DNA of 64,000 bases from Antilocapra americana (GCA_007570785.1 ML660211.1:3476633-3540632), one strand, 5' to 3'; counted from the stretch's first letter, positions 1-11,640 are shown. Notes: generated by a model not told the origin, from the sequence alone. Made by a program: numbers and translations.

Positions 1-2587
1 TTTACTAAAACAGGGAAAAACTAAATTAATACCAAAGACTAAAATGCAGGCAAGTTATTCAAAGGGACCTGAACACAGGTTTACAGATTTTTTTTCTAAT
101 CACTTTGAAAATCAATGAATGTACTATATCTGAAACCATTTCTATGATGCACTTCTGGTGTGTGCTCTTGTGCTTTCATATATTAATTATCCATATCCAT
201 ATGATTTGAAAGTATAAAGTATTTTAAAGTTAATTGCTATTAGAAATTCTTATATATTGATAATAATAACTTTTAAGTAATCTTTCTGTTGTATGATGAA
301 CATACTTCAGATAATATCAGGTGAATGTAATAAATATTGATATTAAGCAACATTTATATTTTTATCAATTACTATTACTGTATTATAAGCATTTCTTTCT
401 GGAATTTCAGATTTTGACCTAGACACAGTGTATATGAAAATATAAAAAAAAATCTTTCATAATCACAAGGTGTTTCAAATTTTATAAATTTGATCCTACT
501 TGTAGAGGAGTCTACACATCCTCCTTAAATTTGGGAGTATACTTTGAGAAAATTACAAATAAACTGATTTGTTGATTACTGAGATAAAGCAGTTGTCTTT
601 CTCTGCTGAAAGGCAGTCATTCTTGCTGAATGTTATGGACAATATTTGAAGCCACTTTTTCATTTCTGGAAAGTTTTGAGTTAGTCTTGTATGCTAGGTC
701 ATTTATTCCTTTTTAATAGTCATCACAAAAAATGCTATCAAGACTTTAGGTACACACTACATATAAAGCAGATCTGTAGGTTATATGTGATCTACTCCCA
801 AATTTGTCAGGTTGGAGATATAAGTCTTTTCAGCACGATGTTTTCATCTGTGCAATTATAATACTGCAGTTGTGATTTATGTCTTCAGTAATCACAGTGT
901 TCATCAAATTCCATAATACTATAACAGTGTAAATTTGGGAGTTTTATATATACTATCAGAAGATTGTCACAATACATGAAACCCTAGTGCATTGACCTCC
1001 TGTAAAGACCTCATGTTAAATATGAAATGGATTCAGATACAAGCTGCAGGTTATATTAGTTTGTTGCTGATTTATAATATGTGAAGAATGGATTTGTTCA
1101 ATTTTTTTGTGTTCTGTTCTTACTTTCTCCTCTCTCTTTTTCCTCCCTCCTTCTACAAAGCTTTACTGTAGAAAAATATTCAATGGGAAATTGTAGTAAA
1201 ATCTAAATACATGAAAATACAATTTTGGGGACATCAACACTAAATGATATTGATCAGTGCAATTTGTATCAAAGGAAAAAACATATTGGAGAAAGAAAGT
1301 TATAAACTTTCATAGAGCTCCAAAGAAAACTCTTAGATTGTTGTTGTTGTTATTATTTTGTGAGAATTGCTTTGAACATGGAAGTTCAAAGGTGTATAAG
1401 AGAATGATAAGAAAGATAATGGAAAGAAAATTAATTGAACATTTGTAGACCTCAATAAATAATTAATTTTCAGAAGGGTCAATTGATTGAGCTAGTTCAC
1501 TCAGCCCTAATAATACTATTTTAGTGATTTTAGATTCAATGTCTTTAACTTACTGGAAAATATTTGTCAAGACTAGAAACATTCTATTCAAATGTTTCTT
1601 TTATTTCTACCAGATAGCACTCTTATGTTCCATGAAGGTACTTTTTAGAAGTTTAAGAAAGTATTGTAGGAAGTGTAATTTTTAAATATATATTTTAAGA
1701 TTTTATAAAATACAAAATTAATGTAAATAATATGAGGATCTTAAAACAAGTGAAAGTGGTTCTCTTCATTTTTTAAATATTCTGTTAGCATTTCAGGTAC
1801 TTTTTGCATGAGAAATTGACTAGAAAAAAAGTGAAATTGACTAGAAATCAAAGTGAAACTGCTTACTCTGTATTCATTGTCTAAACTCTACTGTGCATAT
1901 TTTGTAACTTTCCAATCAGTTCCCTTCTAAAGGCAGAATAGTTTTGATCTCAGAACAACTAAGAATTCTTTGTAGAAAGCTAACTTCATACAACTTATTA
2001 AATTAGTATATCATTAGGAAACATTGATAAAATTTCTTTTAGTATCTTCTTAACTTCAGGTACATGATGTGATTTGACAGTTCTTCTGCAAAGTCAAATT
2101 AAAGGTATTGTCAAGTAATCATCATTTATTTGTTACTCATTAATGTTGGAAAAATTCTGAAAATAAACTAGTGACTAATGCATTGGAATACAGATTAGCT
2201 TATACAGAGTAGATGTACTAATGTCACATGGAAACCAACAGAGATGTTATACTGTGTATCTTAAAGTGGATTATGGTACTTCAAAGATGTATTCTTTAGT
2301 ATTTTAAATCACTGATGAATGTACTACAACATATCATTATTTGTTACACTGAAATATACAGGAACAGAGAAATAGTATATTTCACCCTAGGCAAAATAGA
2401 AAGCTTTTGTAGGTGATTCAAGGCAATGAAATAATAATATCGACTACCTGATTAACCTATACTATTTTTTATTTGATAAATCACTGCTGATACAATTTTT
2501 CTCTTCATTTTCTTTTGTGACAAACCATTAACCACTTGAGGATCAAAAAATAATTTCATTTTTATGTCTTTTTAAACTGAAATGAAT
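1..2587. other. AT-rich intergenic DNA, no gene seen
   Basis: Strongly AT-rich sequence with short random reading frames only. I see no exon-like open frame, no tRNA and no repeat that I can name with confidence. A 63-codon frame at 1257-1448 has a low-complexity Lys/Leu-rich composition and is probably chance. Confidence 0.6.
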
Positions 2588-2602
2588 ATTTGTAGGTAGA
2601 TA

Positions 2603-2669
2603 CAACATTCAGTCCATGGATTCACAATAGTCGGATATGACTTAGCGACTAAACCACCACCACCATAAC
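2603..2669 (+). mobile_element. 67-bp Bov-tA SINE tail fragment with 15-bp direct repeats
   Basis: The segment carries only the BovB-derived 3' end of a Bov SINE (CCATGG...GACTTAGCGACTAAA) and ends in a short CCA-rich tail. It lies between perfect copies of ATTTGTAGGTAGATA at 2588-2602 and 2670-2684, as expected for a 5'-truncated retrotransposed insert. Confidence 0.65.
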
Positions 2670-2684
2670 ATTTGTAGGTAGATA

Positions 2685-2862
2685 TCTCAGTTGGTAAAGA
2701 ATCTTCCTGCAATGTGGGAGACCTGGGTTTGATCCCTGGGTTGGGGAAGATACCCTGGAGAAGGGAAAGCCTACTCACTCCAGTATTCTGGCCTGGAGAA
2801 TTCCGTGGACCATATAGTCCATGGGGTCCCAAAGAGTTGGACATGACTACGCGACTTTTACT
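2685..2862 (+). mobile_element. Bov-tA SINE
   Basis: The tRNA-like head (TCAGTTGGTAAAGAATCTTC, then a B-box-like GGTTTGATCC) is followed by the Bov-A body (CTCCAGTATTCTGGCCTGGA) and the BovB-like end (AAGAGTTGGACATGACTACG). The first dozen or so bases of the usual head are missing or diverged; they overlap the direct repeat of the adjacent fragment. Confidence 0.85.
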
Positions 2863-3639
2863 CTCATTTTCATAACAGTAAAGGAAGTTTGACTTCAAGT
2901 TATTAATAGAAGGGACACAAGTTAACTTTAGTAGTATGGAACTTTTATATCCACCCAAAAAGTTATCTATAGGTAGGGTTGCCTCAGGGTAAGTGCTTTA
3001 GAGAGGCCCAGGTTTTCTGATCTTTATACCTTTGTCTTTCTGCTCTTTATATCGTTGTCTTTTTTGATGTTATCTTGTCTTCAGGCTTTCATTACTAATG
3101 GCCACAAAATATGTACCAGCTCGAAACAACAAAAAAAAATTAATTAAAAAGAGAAAAAGATGAAACTGTGTGTCAACAGAGAAGAGAATTTCCCCACAGG
3201 AAACTGTCAACTGGCCTAGCATCTTATCTGACAGCATTATATAACCCACCCACACAGAACCCAATTGCTGGAAAGGAAGAAATAATATTGCGATTGATGC
3301 AGAACAGCATTCCCTGTTCATTGAGATGGCACTGCAGGTAGGCTTGGACAAGAAAATGGATGCAAAGGAAACCAAACCAAGCTTCCTTTAGAAGGGAAAA
3401 AAAATATTGGAGAAAGAACTAAAAGGGCAGCCTAGATGAATTTACTAAGAAAATTCAGACAATACTCATTTTTTTAATGAAGCAGAAAATATAAATAATG
3501 AGAATTAGAATTAGAATTATAAAATTTCATGAGTTTGGACAGAAATTTATACAGGAAACAGCTTAACTAAGCCAGAAGACATTTCCATACTTCAGAAAGT
3601 CCCTGACCCTCATGTCTTTTTCCATTCCATTTCTATATT
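2863..3639. other. Intergenic DNA, unclassified
   Basis: No gene seen. 3060-3380 is less AT-rich than its surroundings and could be an old LTR or other mammalian repeat that I cannot name. The open frame on the minus strand at 3070-3375 shows no recognisable domain. Confidence 0.4.
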
Positions 3640-3920
3640 ATTTAAAAATGACTGTTTTGACTTCTGTTATGATAGATTATTCTGCATGTTTTTGGATTTC
3701 TTAAACTTAGAGTGTACATTTTGTGTTTTTTTGGTCCTGGCTTCTTTTTATCCACATCATATTTTTGTTGACTGCATAAATAGTTCAACATGTATTTACT
3801 ATTTATTTTCTGTTTTTATTAATTTTTTGTTTATATATTGTTCTATTGATAGGCCTTTTTCCTGAATATACATTATTGCTTTTGGGTGAAAATCTAGGAA
3901 TAGAATTTCTAGGTCAGAGG

Positions 3921-3962
<42 letters not shown>

Positions 3963-4110
3963 ATGTGTGTGTGTTTACCTTTAGAAGAAATTGTTAACTA
4001 ATTTTCCAACAGAGATTAATCACTTGCTCACTTATAGTGTATGAGAAATGCAAGTATTCTACATGTTGTTTAGCATTTGATATGGTCAGCCTTTTGTGTT
4101 TTTATATAGT
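3640..4110 (-). mobile_element. Ancient L1 3' fragment
   Basis: On the minus strand this matches the 3' part of an old mammalian L1. Recognisable blocks are GGAATAGAATTTCTAGGTCA near 3897 and ATTTTCCAACAGAGATTA near 4000, which are diverged forms of the L1 'isolated correct base' ORF2-tail/3' UTR region. A (TG)n run has expanded inside it. It ends where a younger L1 3' end begins. Confidence 0.55.
3931..3972. repeat. (TG)n microsatellite
   Basis: An imperfect run of TG dinucleotides with TATG interruptions, following a short (TA)n stretch inside an old L1 fragment. Confidence 0.9.
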
Positions 4111-4613
4111 TATTTTTTACTTTGTTTTCTTTTTAATTGAAACATAGCATCATATTAGTTTTACATGTATACCATGATGATTCTATATTACATACAAAGC
4201 AAAATGATCACCACAATAGTTCTAGTTAACATCAATCATCATATATAGTTATAATATTTTTCTTGTGATGAGAATTTTTACGATCTATGCTCTTAGCAAT
4301 TTTCCAGTGCTTCTGTTAACTAATCACCATGCTGTATATTACATCCCCAGGACTTATTTATTGCTGAAAGATTGTACCTTTTAAATACTTTCACCCATTT
4401 TGCCTACCACTTAATCTCTAGCAGCTATCAGTCTGTTTATTTGATTTTATTTTTTCCCCTAGATTCAACATGTAAGTCAGATCATATGGTATTTTCTCCA
4501 CTGACTTATTTCAATTTTCAATTAGCATGATCCAGTCAAGGTTCATCCATATTGTCAAGCATGGCAGAATTACTTTCATCTTTATGGCTGAATAATATTC
4601 CATCATATATGTA
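4111..4613 (-). mobile_element. Old L1, 3' part of a split element
   Basis: The sequence reads as the L1 3' UTR on the minus strand, ending with TATGGCTGAATAATATTCCAT, a hallmark of L1 sequence near the end of ORF2. The element is interrupted at about 4613 by a BovB cluster. It resumes at about 8556 with the next expected block (CTTTATCCACACATACATGGATGAACACTTAGG), so both pieces are one insertion. Confidence 0.7.
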
Positions 4614-5239
4614 TGTTGTTCAGTTGCTCAGTTATGTCTGACTCTTTGTGACCCCATGGACAGAAGCATGCCAGCCTTTCCTGTCCTTCAATATGTCCTA
4701 GAGTTTGCTCAAACTCATGTCCATTGAGTTGATGGTAGCATCCAGCCATCTCATCCCGTCGTCCCCTTCTCCTCCTGCTGTCAGTCTTTCCCAGCATCAG
4801 AGTCTTTTCCAGTGAGTCAGGTTGCCAAAGTATTGGAGTTTCAGTATCAGTCCTTCCAATGAATATTCAGAGTTGATTTTCCTTAAGATTGTTGACTGGT
4901 TTGATCCCTTGCTGTCCAAAGGAGATCTTCTCTAACATCATAGTTCAAAAGTGTCAGTTCTTCAGTGCTCAGCCTTCTTTATGGTTCAGATCTCACACCT
5001 GTAGATGACTACTGGAAAAAACATACCTTTGATATATGGATCTTTTTCAACTGAGTGAAAAGGTTTACTTTTACTTTTTAATGTGCTATCTAGGTTTGTC
5101 ATAGCCTTTCTTCCAAGGAACAAGCATCTCTGAATTTCATGGCTGTAGTCATCATTCACAGTAATTTTGGAGCATAGGAAAATAAAGCCTGTCACTGTTG
5201 ATACTTTTTTTCCTATCTATTTGCCATGAAGTGATGGGA
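4614..5239 (-). mobile_element. BovB 3' part, outer copy of a nest
   Basis: Minus-strand BovB (RTE-type LINE) 3' end: the ORF2 C-terminal region (reverse complement encodes an RRRRG...RWLDG-like tail in diverged form) and the terminal ACTGA-type tail. The copy stops at 5239 in GTGATGGGA. It continues without loss at 8170 with CCAGATACCATGATCTTAG, the next BovB bases on this strand. A second BovB therefore landed inside it. Confidence 0.8.
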
Positions 5240-8161
5240 GAATTAACTCCAGAAAGAATGAAGGGATGGAGCCAAAGCAAAAACAATGCCCAGTTGTGGA
5301 TGTGACAGGTGATAGAAGCAAGGTCCGATGATGTAAAGAGCAATATTGCATAGGAATCTGGAATGTTAGGTCCATGAATCAAGGCAAATTGGAAGTGGTC
5401 AAACAGGAGAAGGCAACAGTGAATGTCAACATTCTAGGAATCAGCGAACTGAGATGGACTGGGATGGGTGAATTTAACTCAGATGACTGATATATCTACT
5501 ACTGTGGGCAGGAATCCCTTGGAAGAAATGGAGTAACCATCATGGTCAACAAGAGTCCAAAATGAAGTACTTGGATGCAATCTCAAAAATGACAGAATGA
5601 CCTCTGTTCGTTTCCAAGGCAGGCCATTCAATATCATGGTAATCCAAGGCTATGCCCCAACCAGTAACACTGAAGAAGCTGATGTTGAACGGTTCTATGA
5701 AGACTTACAAGACCTTTTAGAACTAACACCCCCAAAAGATGTCCTTTTCATTGTAGGGGACAGAAAGCAAAAGTAGGAAGTTAAGAGACACCTGGAGTAA
5801 CAGGCAAATTTGGCCTTGGAGTATAGAATGAAGCAGGGCAAAGGCTAATGGAGTTTTGCCAAGAGAATGCACTGGTCATGGCAAACTCCTTCTTCCAACA
5901 ACACAAGAGAAGACTCTACACATGGACATCACCAGATGGTCAACACCGAAATCAGATTGATTATATTCTTTGAAGCCAAAGATGGAGAAGCTCTATACAG
6001 TCAGCAGAAACAAGACTAGAAGATGACTGTGGCTCAGATCATGAATTCCTTATTGCCAAATTCAGTCTTAAATTGAAGAAAGTAGGGAATACCACTAGAC
6101 CATTCAGGTATGACCTAAATATAAATCCCTTATGATTATACAATGGAAGTGAGAAATAGATTTAAGGGACTAGATTTGATACACAGAGTGCCTGATGAAC
6201 TATGGACGGAGGTTGGTGACATTGTAGAGCAGGCAGTTATCAAGACCATCCCCAAGAGAAAGAAATGCAAAAAAGGCAAAATTGCTGTCTGAGGAGGCCT
6301 TACAAATATCTGTGAAAAGAGGAGAAGTGAAAAGCAAAGGAGAAAAAGAAAGATATACCCATCTGAATACAGAGTTTCAAAGAATAGCAAGGAGACATAA
6401 GAAAGCCTTCCTCAGCAATCGATGCAAAGAAATAGAGGAAAACAATAGAATGGGAAAGACTAGAGATCTCTTTAAGAAAATTAGAGATACCAAGGGAACA
6501 TTTCAAGCAAAGATGGGCTCAATAAAGGGCAGATATGGTAGGGGCCTCACAGAAGCAGATGATATTAAGAGGTGGCAAGAATACACAAAAGAACTCTACA
6601 AAAATATCTTCAATCTAGAGTCAGACATCCGGGAATGTGAAGTGAAGTGGGCCTTCGGAAGTATCACTATGAACAAAGGTAGTAGAGGTGATGGAACTCC
6701 AGTTGAGCTATTTCAAATCCTAAATGATGATGCCGTGGAAGTACTGCACTCAATATGCCAGCAAATTTGGAAAACTCAGCAGTGAGCACAGGACTGGAAA
6801 AGTTTTCAGTTTTCATTTCAATCCTAAAGATTTCTCAAATTACCATACAATTGCACTCATCTCACATGCTAGTAAAGTAATACTCAAAATTCTTCAGTCC
6901 ATATTTCAGCAATACGTGAACCATGAAGTTTCAGATGTTCAAGCTGGTTTTAGAAAAGGCAGAGGAGCCAGAGATCAAATTGCCAATATCCGCTGGATCA
7001 TCTAAAAAACAACAGAGTTCCAGAAAAACATCTACTTCTGCTTTATTGACTATGCCAAAGCCTTTGGCATAATAAATATTAGTAATATTATTAATAAATT
7101 TTATGTGGAACATAATAAAAGGTGGAACATTCTGAAAGAGATGGGCATACCAGATCACCTGACCTACCTTTTGAGAAACCTGTATGCAGGTCAGGAAGCA
7201 ACAGTTACAACTGGACATGGAACAACAGACAGGTTCCAACGAGGAAAAAGAGTACGTCAAGGCTGTATTTTGTCACCCTGCTCTTTTAACTTATATGCAG
7301 AGTACATCATGAAAAACGCTGGGCTGGAAGAAGCAACAGCTGGGATCAAGATTGCCAGGAGAAATATCAATAACCTCAGATATACAGATGACACTACCCT
7401 TATGGCAGAAAGTGAAGAAGAACTAAAGAGACTCTTGATGAAAGTGAAAGAGGAGAGTGAGAAAGTTGGCTTAAAGCTCAACATTCAGAAAACTAAGATC
7501 ATGGCATCCAGTCCCATCACTTTGTGGCAGATAGATGTGGAAGCAGTGGAAACAGTGGCTGACTTTATTTTTCTGGGCTCCCAAATCACTGCAGATGGTG
7601 ATTGCAGCCATGAAATTAAAAGATGCTTACTTCTTGGAAGGAAAGTTACGACCCACCTAGACAGCATATTAAAAAGCAGAGACATTACTTTGTCAAAAAA
7701 GATCCATCTAGTCAAGGCTATGGTTTTTCCAGTGGTCATGTATGCATGTGAGAGTTGAACTGTAAAGAGCTGAGTGCCGAAGAATTGATGGCTTTGAACT
7801 GTGGTGTTAGAGAAGACTCTTGAGAGTCCCTTGGACTTCAAGGAGATCTAACCAGTCCATCCTAAAGGATATTAGTCCTGGGTGTTTATTGGAAGGACTG
7901 ATGTTGAAGTTGAAGCTCCTGTACTTTGGCCACGTGATGTGAAGTGCTCACTCAAACGAAATGACCCAGATGCTTGGAAAGATTGAGAGCATTAGGAGAA
8001 GGGGACGACAGAGGATGAGATGGTTGGATGGCATCACCCACTCAATGGACATGAGTTTGGGTAAACTCCAGGAGTTGTTGATGGACAAGGAGGCCTGGCA
8101 TTCTGCAGTTTATGGGGTCTCAAAGCAATGGACACAACTGAGCGACTGAACTGCACTGAAC
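5240..8161 (+). mobile_element. BovB LINE, 5'-truncated, nested in another BovB
   Basis: About 2.9 kb of BovB starting near the beginning of the ORF2 endonuclease region and reaching the 3' end (GAGCGACTGAACTGCACTGAAC). It is flanked by TGATGGGA at 5232-5239 and 8162-8169, which fits an 8-bp target-site duplication, although the BovB tail itself contains TGA and makes the exact right edge ambiguous. The 5' UTR and any ORF1 are absent. Confidence 0.85.
5370..8146 (+). pseudogene. BovB ORF2 (endonuclease/reverse transcriptase) pseudogene
   Basis: Relic of the single large RTE polyprotein that nicks target DNA with an AP-type endonuclease and copies RNA by target-primed reverse transcription. 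The endonuclease part (about 5370-6000) is readable only across several frames. The RT part is clearer: 6282-6785, 6724-7005 and 7105-7758 hold long open stretches, with QAGFRKGRG near 6941 and a core motif YTDD at 7381-7392, where the usual second position is Ala. Both catalytic aspartates remain. The C-terminal frame at 7961-8149 carries the [13 protein letters not shown] block. Multiple stops and frameshifts rule out function. Confidence 0.8.
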
Positions 8162-8169
8162 TGATGGGA

Positions 8170-8555
8170 CCAGATACCATGATCTTAGTTTTTTGAATGT
8201 TGAGTTTTAAACCAGCTTTTTCAGTCTCCTCTTTTACCTTCATCAAGAATCTCTTTTGTTTTTCTTTGCTTTTTGCCATTAGCATGGTATCGTCTGAATA
8301 TCTGAGGTTATTGCTATTTCTCCCTGCAATCTTGATTCCAGCTTGTGATTCATCTAGTCCTATAGTTTTGCATGATAAACTCTGCACATATGTACACAGC
8401 CTTGACATACTCCTTTCCAAATTTTGAATGATGACGTTTTTCATTTCACTTCTAACTGTTGCCTCTTGTAACCTGCACACAGATTTCTCAGGAGGCAGGT
8501 AAGGTGGCCTGGTGTTCCCATCTCTTTAAGAATATTCCACAATTTGTTGTGATCC
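8170..8555 (-). mobile_element. BovB, 5' continuation of the outer copy
   Basis: Continues the minus-strand BovB interrupted at 5239. It covers the region upstream in ORF2, including the YADD-motif area (reverse complement near 8290-8310 encodes RYSDDTMLMA). It is truncated at about 8555, where the split L1 resumes. Confidence 0.8.
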
Positions 8556-9255
8556 TTCTATACAGATCTATATATAGACAGATATGGATACTATATTTGC
8601 TTTATCCACACATACATGGATGAACACTTAGGTGGCTTCCATGTTTTGGCTATTGTAAATAATGCTGCAATGATGATGAGGGTACAGATAATCCTTTTGA
8701 ATTAGTATTTTCATTTCATTTGAATGATTGCTGGGTCATACGGCACCTCTATATAATTTTTTTAAGGAAACTTCATATTGTTTTCATTAGAGCCTGAATC
8801 GATTTACATCTCTACCAATAGTACAATAGAGTTGTCTTTTCTCCACATTGTTACCAACATTTACCTCTGTCTTTGAGACAATAGCCGTTCTAACAGGTGT
8901 GATACCTCCTTGCAGTTTGATTTGCATCTCCCTGATTATTGGTGATGTTCAGCACCTTTTCCTGCATCTGGTGGCCATCTGTATGTCTTCTTTGGAAAAA
9001 ATGTCTATTCAGATCCTCTTTCCATTTTTTTAGTCAGGTTTTTTTTTATATTGAGTTATGTAAGTTATTTTTATATTTAAGATATTAATTGCTTAACAGA
9101 TAAGTGATTTGTAAATATTTTCTCCGTTTTGGAAGTTGCATTTTCATTCTCTTGCTTCCTTCACTATGCATAGCTTTTGAGTTTGATATAGTTTCACTAG
9201 CTTGTTTTGTGATTTTGTTTTCTTTGCTTTTAGTGTCACTTTTAATTTTTATAAA
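8556..9255 (-). mobile_element. Old L1, 5' part of the split element
   Basis: Minus-strand L1 ORF2 C-terminal region. Recognisable blocks include GCTATTGTAAATAATGCTGC near 8650, GATTGCTGGGTCATACGG near 8726, TTTGCATCTCCCTGATTATT near 8921 and TTGCAAATATTTTCTCC-like sequence near 9110. The sequence fades at about 9255. Together with 4111-4613 it is one element split by nested BovB copies. Confidence 0.75.
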
Positions 9256-9379
9256 CATATTTAGTGATTTCAATAATATTGAATATATTAAGATATTTTT
9301 ATGTTTGCTACTGTGCCTGGAAATTCTTAAGTCTACCCTCAGACTACATAATTTGTTGGAAGCAAACACAGAACTCACC

Positions 9380-9460
9380 AAAGCTGTTATACTTATTATA
9401 GTTTACTTTAGTAAAAGGATACATATTACAGTCAATAAAGAGAAGAGATGCCTGAGGTAA
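9380..9460 (+). mobile_element. MaLR-like LTR fragment, left of the ERV
   Basis: The stretch CAAAGCTGTTATACTTATTA...TTTAGTAAAAGGATACATATTACAGTCAATAAAGAG resembles the interior of an old mammalian MaLR/ERVL-type LTR. It stops exactly at the ERV LTR boundary. Related sequence occurs after the L1 at 22020-22670, so this may be the left half of a host repeat. Family assignment is from memory and tentative. Confidence 0.4.
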
Positions 9461-10034
9461 TGTTCTGGAGAAAACACATATAAGGTTCTAGGTATTGCCT
9501 CCCAGTGTGTGGGGCCTCTCTATTTTCCTTTTTTGTCCGACTCTCTAACCCACCGTGTAGCGCTCCAGGGCGGGAGTCAGAAAGCCGGGGGGAGCCCTTG
9601 GTCTCAGACAGAAGGACCCTCCGAAGTTATCTTCCGAGGATGGGAGCCTCTGGAAGATCAGCCCTGAGGAGGGGGTGAGCGGACTGCCCCCCCCCCCACA
9701 GCCTCCCTCGCCGGGAGAGAGACACTCAGATGCAGCAGGGGTTCTGTCAAAGCAATTCCGTTTTATTGAGCTGGAGGGCGAGCTTATATAGGCAAACAGC
9801 GCGGGAAGGCAAATGGCGCGGGGGTTTCAAACGGGGCTTTCCGGGAGCTTGGCCAATCACTGTAAAGGTCATGTATCCAGGTGGTGGCGCACCAATGTAT
9901 ACTGGTCACGTCTCGGCATTGCTAAGAGGAAGTTAGCCATGGCCAATCACATTTTTTTGTAAATAGCCTCAGTCCCACCCTCTTGATTTCCACCAAGCAC
10001 CATCTTGTCATGAGCACATGTGAGGTGCCCTACA
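9461..10034 (-). repeat. ERV 3' LTR (574 bp)
   Basis: In sense orientation the LTR starts TGTAGGGCACC and ends CCAGAACA, giving the canonical TG...CA ends. It directly follows the polypurine tract. It holds a TATA box, an AATAAA signal and a GC-rich U5-side region with a 12-base C run (9687-9698 on the plus strand). Only one LTR is present, so the age cannot be estimated by LTR-LTR comparison. Confidence 0.85.
9762..9790 (-). promoter_or_regulatory. ERV LTR TATA box and polyadenylation signal
   Basis: In sense orientation TATATAA (plus 9784-9790) is followed about 17 bases later by AATAAA (plus 9762-9767). This close spacing implies a very short R region, as seen in betaretrovirus-like LTRs. 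Promoter activity is inferred from sequence only. Confidence 0.6.
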
Positions 10035-10049
10035 TATCCCCCTTTTTTG
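10035..10049 (-). promoter_or_regulatory. ERV polypurine tract
   Basis: In sense orientation CAAAAAAGGGGGATA sits immediately before the LTR's TG. A purine run in this place primes plus-strand DNA synthesis in retroviruses. It fixes both the orientation of the provirus and the LTR edge. Confidence 0.85.
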
Positions 10050-10189
10050 TTTTATTTTAGGGGAGCCATCGGGGGCCGCCCGCATGGCCTTTTTGGGACC
10101 TGGTGGTTGTGCCTGTCTTAAGTTGTCTCCCTCTGGAGATCTTACCCGTCATTGGCTATCCAACCAAGCATGGTCAACGATAGTTATTA

Positions 10190-10829
10190 TGTATTGGCAC
10201 TTGCTAATCCCGCCTGGGAGATCTATATGATTGGGGATTGGCCAGCTTGACTCTTGTTGGATTAGGTGCACCTTGTCTATAGGTTTGGGCCAGGAGGACG
10301 TTTTTTACTTGATCTCTGGTAATTGTCCTGATCCGATCTTGGAGGAACCTCTTTACTGTGAGGAAGTTTTTTGTTTCTCTCCCCAGGGAAAGAGTACAGA
10401 TTTTTTGGGGGGTACTGTAACACGAATAGTGGAGAAAGGTGTATATACGGCTGCATGAGATGGGGCAACGGGTTGCAGAGCAAATGGCTAAGACAAACCC
10501 CAAAAGCGAGGGGGCCATGTTACATGCAGGTCAGGCCGGTGGTCACAAAGGTGTATGATGCCATGAGTATGGCACTACAGCCAAGATAACTCAGTGCTAA
10601 AAGGACACGTGGCGTTATGGCCCACTCTCTGGGAGCAGCTGACGCCAGGCCAATGGCGCAGAGCAAGGCAAGGAATATAATTACAGCTATTTCTGAAAGG
10701 TCGTATAAGATGATCATTGGCTCGGGTAGCTTGGAGGATTTTTCAACAGGCAGGCAGTAGCTTTTTCGGTGGGAAATCTGTAGGAAGACAAAAAGGAAAA
10801 AGTCGCCTCATGAACTTTTTATCGTTCAT
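10190..10829 (-). pseudogene. ERV env remnant, internally deleted
   Basis: Only about 0.8 kb separates the integrase end from the polypurine tract, against roughly 2 kb for a usual env. A Met at 10829 opens a basic leader (MNDKKFMRRLF). After a frame change, 10717-10520 encodes a hydrophobic signal-like segment (IAVIIFLALLCAIGLASA). A further frame at 10518-10204 has a Cys-rich patch and a basic end. No surface-unit domain, furin-type site or clear membrane anchor is visible. The most likely reading is an env leader joined to a C-terminal remnant by deletion; the sequence is too eroded to be certain. Confidence 0.5.
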
Positions 10830-10843
10830 GGGCTGAATGTCTG

Positions 10844-11640
10844 TTATTTTGTAGGGTGGTGAAGATATTTGAGGTTTCTAGCGGGCACCCAGATTGGACT
10901 GGGTTCTCCTATGGGGTAAATGCACCCAAACCCTCTCCCTGTAGTAAGTAGTGGATCAGGCCCCCTCCATTGTCCTGTGAGGGGGTCTTTCCATCTGACC
11001 ATTACCTCTGGTCTTAGTTCTTGGCCGGTCCAATGCTTTTGGAAGGCCGTGAGTGGCTCATTTTTGGAAAAATTTAAAATATTTAAGGTGAAGAGGGCCA
11101 TTCCAAGTTGTTTGTGGGGGCTTGTTCCCCCTTTTTGTTTTTGTAATTGAGATTTTAATGTTTTATTGTGTCGTTCTATAATTGCTTGTCCTTGGGGATT
11201 GTAAGGAATGCCTGTGGTATGTTGGATGTTCCATTGTTTAAAGAATTTTTGTAATTGTTGGCTGACAAAACATGGTCCATTATCAGTTTTTATTTGAGCA
11301 GGCAATCTTAGGGTGGCGAAACACTGAAGGAAGTGGCTCTTAGCGTGTTGTGCCTTTTCTCCAGTGTGGGCCGTGGCCCAGCATGCATGGGAATAAATAT
11401 CGACTGAGACGAAGATGTATTTAAGTTTGCCAAAGGGAGAGTAATGTGTGACATCTGTTTGCCATAGGGTGTTAGGCTTCATTCCCCTGGGGTTTGTCCC
11501 CGCTGATTGTAGGGAGGTGGGTACCTAGAGAAAGGGAATGCATGACTGACAAGTATGTAGGATTCTTTTTAAATCTTTTATGGGGATTTGAGGGAATCTC
11601 TGGTGAAGCCCTCTCCAGTTAACATGGGTTAGGTCATGGA
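10844..11640 (-). pseudogene. ERV pol: integrase pseudogene
   Basis: Integrase joins viral DNA to the host genome. The N-terminal zinc-binding HHCC module is readable (HDLTH...CQSC) upstream of 11527. An in-frame TAG at 11525-11527 separates it from the catalytic core, which is open from 11482 to 10844. The core keeps LWQTDV, TDNGP and IIERHN, with the second Asp and the Glu 35 residues apart (D,D-35-E). A betaretrovirus-like C-terminal DNA-binding part (RWKDPLTGQWRGPDPLL) follows. Apart from the stop, the 212-residue core looks well preserved. Confidence 0.85.

Noticed and set aside
2685..2760. tRNA-like A and B boxes in SINE heads as tRNA genes
   Set aside because: The heads lack a complete cloverleaf and acceptor stem and are followed by the SINE body; they are tRNA-derived SINE promoters.
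10231..10589. Plus-strand frames in the env region
   Set aside because: Antisense to the ERV and without any recognisable motif.
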